64,000 nucleotides of DNA, from the NCBI RefSeq assembly GCF_029167645.1, contig NZ_CP119147.1, positions 2,232,001-2,296,000 on the forward strand, read 5' to 3'. Within the stretch, counting starts at the first letter, position 1; each line of letters begins with the position of its first letter. The position numbers were made by a program, and so were the translations under genes. Positions 60,793-64,000 of the stretch are shown here, piece after piece. This DNA comes from Streptomyces sp. AM 2-1-1. GTDB taxonomy: Bacteria > Actinomycetota > Actinomycetes > Streptomycetales > Streptomycetaceae. Under the pieces are notes generated by a model that did not search any database, was not told the DNA's origin, and worked only from the letters and a program-made list of their open reading frames with translations.

Positions 60793-61065
60793 ATGCCAGA
60801 AGTGTCAGCGCCCACCCCACCCCCGACGGCGAAACCCCCGGCGGTGACTCCCCTGCGGGTGGTCATCGCGATATGCCTCGCCGCTCCGTTCGTGGCGCTG
60901 CTCTGGGTCGGTTCGTACGCGAAGACCGACCCGACGTTCATCGGCATCCCGTTCTTCTACTGGTACCAGATGCTCTGGGTGGTCGTCTCGACCGGGCTGA
61001 CGATGATCGCGTACACGCTGTGGAACCGTGACCAGCGCGCCCGCAAGGGGGGTGCTTCCGCGTGA
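60793..61065 (+). CDS. DUF3311 small membrane protein, symporter partner
   Basis: 90-residue protein with two membrane helices (about 21-41 and 53-77), of the DUF3311 type that accompanies sodium/solute symporters. The Pro-rich N-terminus and the RDQRARKGG tail lie in the cytoplasm. Its stop overlaps the GTG of the symporter gene (GTGA), so they are coupled and probably form one complex. ATG 60793. Confidence 0.9.
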   Translation: MPEVSAPTPPPTAKPPAVTPLRVVIAICLAAPFVALLWVGSYAKTDPTFIGIPFFYWYQMLWVVVSTGLTMIAYTLWNRDQRARKGGASA

Positions 61066-62696
61066 AGGACGGCGTGAACGGCGTGGCACTCGCCGTCTTC
61101 ATCTTCTTCTTCCTGGCGGTCACCGTCATGGGCTTCTGGGCCGCCCGCTGGCGGCGCGCGGAGAACGAGCAGAGCCTGGACGAATGGGGTCTGGGCGGAC
61201 GGTCGTTCGGTACCTGGGTGACCTGGTTCCTGCTCGGTGGCGACCTGTACACCGCGTACACGTTCGTCGCCGTCCCGGCGGCGATCTACGCGGCGGGGGC
61301 CTCGGGCTTCTTCGCGGTCCCGTACACGATCCTGGTCTACCCGCTGATCTTCACCTTCCTGCCGCGGCTCTGGTCGGTGTCGCACAAGCACGGGTACGTC
61401 ACCACCTCCGACTTCGTCCGAGGGCGCTTCGGCTCCCGGGGCCTGTCGCTGGCGGTCGCGCTGACCGGCATCCTCGCCACGATGCCCTACATCGCCCTGC
61501 AACTCGTCGGCATCCAGGCGGTGCTGGACGTCATGGGCGTCGGCGGCGGCGAAGGCACCAACTGGTTCGTCAAGGACCTGCCGCTGCTGATCGCCTTCGC
61601 GGTCCTCGCGGCGTACACCTACTCCTCCGGCCTGCGGGCGCCCGCGCTCATCGCGTTCGTCAAGGACGGTCTGATCTACCTGGTCATCGCGGTCGCGATC
61701 ATCTACATCCCGATCAAGCTGGGCGGCTTCGACGACATCTTCGCGGGGGCGAGCGCGAAGTTCTCCGCCGCCAACGAGTCCGCGGGCAAACCGGTGGCCG
61801 GGATCGTCCCCGGTGACGCGGGCCAGTGGGGTTACGCCACGCTGGCGTTGGGCTCGGCGCTGGCGCTCTTCATGTACCCGCACTCGATCACCGCGACGCT
61901 TTCCAGCCGCAGCCGTGAGGTGATCCGGCGCAACACCACGATCCTGCCGCTGTACTCGCTGATGCTCGGCCTGCTGGCGCTGCTCGGCTTCATGGCCATC
62001 GCCGCCGGGGTCAAGGTGGCCAACGGCCAGCTGGCCATCCCGCAGCTCTTCGAGAACATGTTCCCGGACTGGTTCGCCGGGGTGGCCTTCGCCGCCATCG
62101 GGATCGGCGCGCTGGTACCGGCCGCCATCATGTCCATCGCGGCGGCCAACCTCTTCACCCGGAACATCTACAAGGAGTTCCTGAAGCCGGACGCGACGCC
62201 CGCCCAGGAGACGAAGGTCTCCAAGCTGGTCTCGCTCCTGGTGAAGGTCGGCGCGCTGGCCTTCGTGCTCACCATGGACAAGACGGTGGCCATCAACTTC
62301 CAGCTGCTGGGCGGGATCTGGATCCTCCAGACGATGCCCGCCCTGGTCGGCGGCCTGTTCACCCGGTGGTGCCACCGCTGGGCGCTCCTCGCGGGCTGGG
62401 CGGTCGGCATGCTGTACGGCACCCTGGCGGCGTACGGCGTGGCCTCGCCGACCCAGAAGCACTTCGGCGGATCGTCGAAGGAGATCCCGGGCATCGGCGA
62501 GATCGGGTACATCGGCCTCACCGCGTTCGTGCTGAACGTCGTGGTGGTGGTCGTGCTGACCCTCGTCCTCCGCGCGGTCAAGGCGCCCGCCGGCGTGGAC
62601 GAGACCTCCCCGGAGGACTACACGGCGGACGCCGGTGACGCGGGCGTCGAGGCGACGCTGCCGCCGGCCACCGTGGGTGCGCCGGGCGGTCACTGA
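61062..62696 (+). CDS. mctP: Sodium/monocarboxylate symporter (SSS family, MctP-like)
   Basis: 544-residue sodium:solute symporter with about 13 helices. Landmarks include the N-terminal LGGRSFGTWVTWFLLGGDLY and SHKHGYVTTSDFVRGRFGSR, and the core ALALFMYPHSITATLSSRS and IGIGALVPAAIMSIAAANLF. It resembles MctP-type permeases for pyruvate, lactate or acetate; the precise substrate is inferred from family. Translationally coupled to the DUF3311 gene. Confidence 0.88.
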   Translation: MKDGVNGVALAVFIFFFLAVTVMGFWAARWRRAENEQSLDEWGLGGRSFGTWVTWFLLGGDLYTAYTFVAVPAAIYAAGASGFFAVPYTILVYPLIFTFLPRLWSVSHKHGYVTTSDFVRGRFGSRGLSLAVALTGILATMPYIALQLVGIQAVLDVMGVGGGEGTNWFVKDLPLLIAFAVLAAYTYSSGLRAPALIAFVKDGLIYLVIAVAIIYIPIKLGGFDDIFAGASAKFSAANESAGKPVAGIVPGDAGQWGYATLALGSALALFMYPHSITATLSSRSREVIRRNTTILPLYSLMLGLLALLGFMAIAAGVKVANGQLAIPQLFENMFPDWFAGVAFAAIGIGALVPAAIMSIAAANLFTRNIYKEFLKPDATPAQETKVSKLVSLLVKVGALAFVLTMDKTVAINFQLLGGIWILQTMPALVGGLFTRWCHRWALLAGWAVGMLYGTLAAYGVASPTQKHFGGSSKEIPGIGEIGYIGLTAFVLNVVVVVVLTLVLRAVKAPAGVDETSPEDYTADAGDAGVEATLPPATVGAPGGH

Positions 62697-62808
62697 CCGG
62701 CCCCGTCCCGCGCCGGGCGAACCGCACGCCGGGCCGTCGCGTCCTCTCCCCGGAGGGGCGCGGCGGCCCGGCGGCGTTCCCACCCCACGCGTACGGAAGG
62801 ATGTGCTC

Positions 62809-63450
62809 ATGACATCTCGCACCCGGCTGCACGGCCTCTGGCCCGCACTGCTGGTCCTCACCCTCGCCGGCTGCGGCACCGAGCACGCGGACGCGGGCGG
62901 CGAGGCCCCGGTCGGCGCACCGGACCCCGCCGAGCTGGAGGCGCGGGCGGCCCACCTCCAGACCCGCACCGACCACGTCTACGTCACCGAGATCCCCGGA
63001 TACACCCTGGCCCTGCAGTCGGTGGGCGTGCTCGGCGACGACGGTTTCGGCAGCTCGTACACGGACAGGAACGGCCACGTGATCCAGCTCGGTGTGGAGC
63101 GCGCCGCGTACTCCCCCGCCGACTGCGGCGAGAAGCAGCCCACCGACGGCTCGCCCGGCTACACCGTCTGCGAGCACGAGGACGACGGCTGGTACAGCGC
63201 GACCGCCCTCGGCCACGCCTACGCCCGCACCGAGGGAGACGTCGTGGTGACGGTCAGCGCCGGGCTCCCCGGCGTGGACCGCGCCACCCTGCGCACCGCG
63301 GCCGACGCGGCCCACCGGGCGGACGACGCCGAGCTCGACAAGGTCCTCCCGCCCCTCGGCGAGGCGCCCGGCTCGCAGCCGATCGAGCGCGGCGACCTCC
63401 CGCCGAACGGCGACGGCGCCCCGAACAACGAGGTGGGCGCGAGCGGTTGA
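62809..63450 (+). CDS. Putative secreted lipoprotein
   Basis: 213 residues, no recognised domain. Lipoprotein signal with lipobox TLAGC (Cys22), an acidic linker and a globular part (YVTEIPGYTLALQSVGVLGD, FGSSYTDRNGHVIQLGVERA, YTVCEHEDDGWYSATALGHA) with a cysteine pair that may form a disulfide; the tail is Pro/Gly-rich. ATG 62809 follows GGAAGG. It is 112 bp after the symporter gene and may be read from the same promoter. Confidence 0.8.
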   Translation: MTSRTRLHGLWPALLVLTLAGCGTEHADAGGEAPVGAPDPAELEARAAHLQTRTDHVYVTEIPGYTLALQSVGVLGDDGFGSSYTDRNGHVIQLGVERAAYSPADCGEKQPTDGSPGYTVCEHEDDGWYSATALGHAYARTEGDVVVTVSAGLPGVDRATLRTAADAAHRADDAELDKVLPPLGEAPGSQPIERGDLPPNGDGAPNNEVGASG

Positions 63451-63497
63451 GCCGCCCCGGTCGCACGCGCACCGGGGCGTTCGGCGAAAATCGGGGG

Positions 63498-64000
63498 ATG
63501 GACCTGACGATCAGAAGCGCCGCACCCGAGGAGTACGCCCTCCTCGGCGAGATCACGGCGCAGGCGTACCTCGGCGACGGCCTGCTCAGCCTCGGCGAGG
63601 ACGACCCCTACCTGGCGAGACTGCGGGACGTGGCCGGCCGCGCCGCCGGGGCGGAGGTATTGGTCGTGGTGGACGACACCGGCACCGTGCTCGGCGGGGT
63701 CGCCTACGCCCCGCCCGGCAGCCCTCTCTGCGACGTCGCGGCGCCGGACGAGGCGGAGTTCCGGATGCTGGCGGTGGACAGGGCGGGACGCGGCCGGGGA
63801 GCCGGGGAGGCGCTCGTACGGGCGTGCGCGGCGCGGGCCCGGGCGACCGCCGGGGTCACCGGGCTGGTGCTGTCCACCCAGCCGGCCATGACCGGCGCGC
63901 ACCGGATCTACCGGCGGCTCGGCTTCGCGCGCACCCCGGAACGCGACTGGTCTCCGGTCCCGGGCCTGACACTGCTCACCTACCGGCTGGACCTGGGCGC
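63498..64000 (+). CDS. GNAT-family N-acetyltransferase (3' end outside window)
   Basis: 167 residues are visible and the frame is still open at the window end. The GNAT acetyl-CoA loop R-x2-G-x-G/A is seen as RAGRGRGAGEALV, preceded by EFRMLAVDR (strand beta4) and followed by HRIYRRLGFARTPERDW. N-terminal TIRSAAPEEYALLGEITAQA is typical. The acceptor is unknown. GAAAAT lies 6 nt before the ATG at 63498, so it may be leaderless. Confidence 0.88.
   Translation, partial: MDLTIRSAAPEEYALLGEITAQAYLGDGLLSLGEDDPYLARLRDVAGRAAGAEVLVVVDDTGTVLGGVAYAPPGSPLCDVAAPDEAEFRMLAVDRAGRGRGAGEALVRACAARARATAGVTGLVLSTQPAMTGAHRIYRRLGFARTPERDWSPVPGLTLLTYRLDLG

Overview
The window is a chromosomal segment of a Streptomyces or very close relative. 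The evidence is very high GC with strongly GC-rich third codon positions, a fused 2-oxoglutarate decarboxylase/dehydrogenase (kgd), a nickel superoxide dismutase with its maturation peptidase, a WhiB-like protein, a SigH-type stress sigma factor with its anti-sigma partner, and the complete das/nagB locus for N-acetylglucosamine. From memory, most of it corresponds to the S. coelicolor region between lon (SCO5285) and dasR (SCO5231). No rRNA, tRNA or CRISPR array was seen.

Layout. 0-6.8 kb: a truncated PP2C-like phosphatase, a MarR regulator divergent from a secreted GH25 muramidase, a lipoprotein polysaccharide deacetylase, Lon with an HspR (HAIR) box, and a mycothiol-dependent isomerase-like protein. 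7.9-14.1 kb: an OmpR/histidine kinase pair, kgd and a small conserved protein. 14.1-22.3 kb: a 4 x 30-bp repeat, a DUF4097-PadR operon, a ClpC-N-like protein under a small helix-turn-helix regulator, an oxidoreductase, an MFS exporter and small conserved genes.

22.8-32.7 kb is a genomic island of about 9.9 kb. It lies between two perfect 19-bp direct repeats; the right one is the last codons and stop of sodN, so the 3' end of sodN appears to be the attachment site. A broken tyrosine-recombinase fragment lies next to sodN, and a repeated 9-bp sequence occurs just inside both ends. The island carries two cargo modules. The first is an apparently undescribed two-gene operon: a small two-helix membrane protein, and a 1134-residue helical-repeat (TPR-like) protein with a C-terminal PIN-nuclease-like domain. 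The two proteins share an unusual glycine-rich peptide, and the pair looks like a candidate defence or conflict system. The second module is a regulator-Nudix operon divergent from a hypothetical protein, a kinase-like protein, a methyltransferase and a HAD phosphatase.

32.7-47.6 kb: sodN/sodX, a CGNR zinc-finger protein, a methyltransferase, a polar amino-acid ABC transporter, malic enzyme, a family 2B encapsulin shell (with internal cyclic-nucleotide-binding domain) followed by a polyprenyl diphosphate synthase that is its probable cargo, nsrR and hmp each with a matching NsrR box, a PLP enzyme, a Na+/H+ antiporter and a UBP-type zinc finger. 47.9-53.1 kb: anti-sigma/sigH, a lipid kinase, wblE and a PAS histidine kinase. 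53.3-60.5 kb: nagB, dasD, dasCBA and dasR with DasR boxes, which together import and degrade chitin-derived amino sugars. 60.8-64 kb: a DUF3311/monocarboxylate symporter pair, a lipoprotein and a truncated acetyltransferase.

Regulation is unusually readable: HspR, NsrR, DasR and PadR-type operators can be seen, several genes look leaderless (a -10 box 6-7 nt before the start codon), and strong hairpins lie between most convergent gene pairs.
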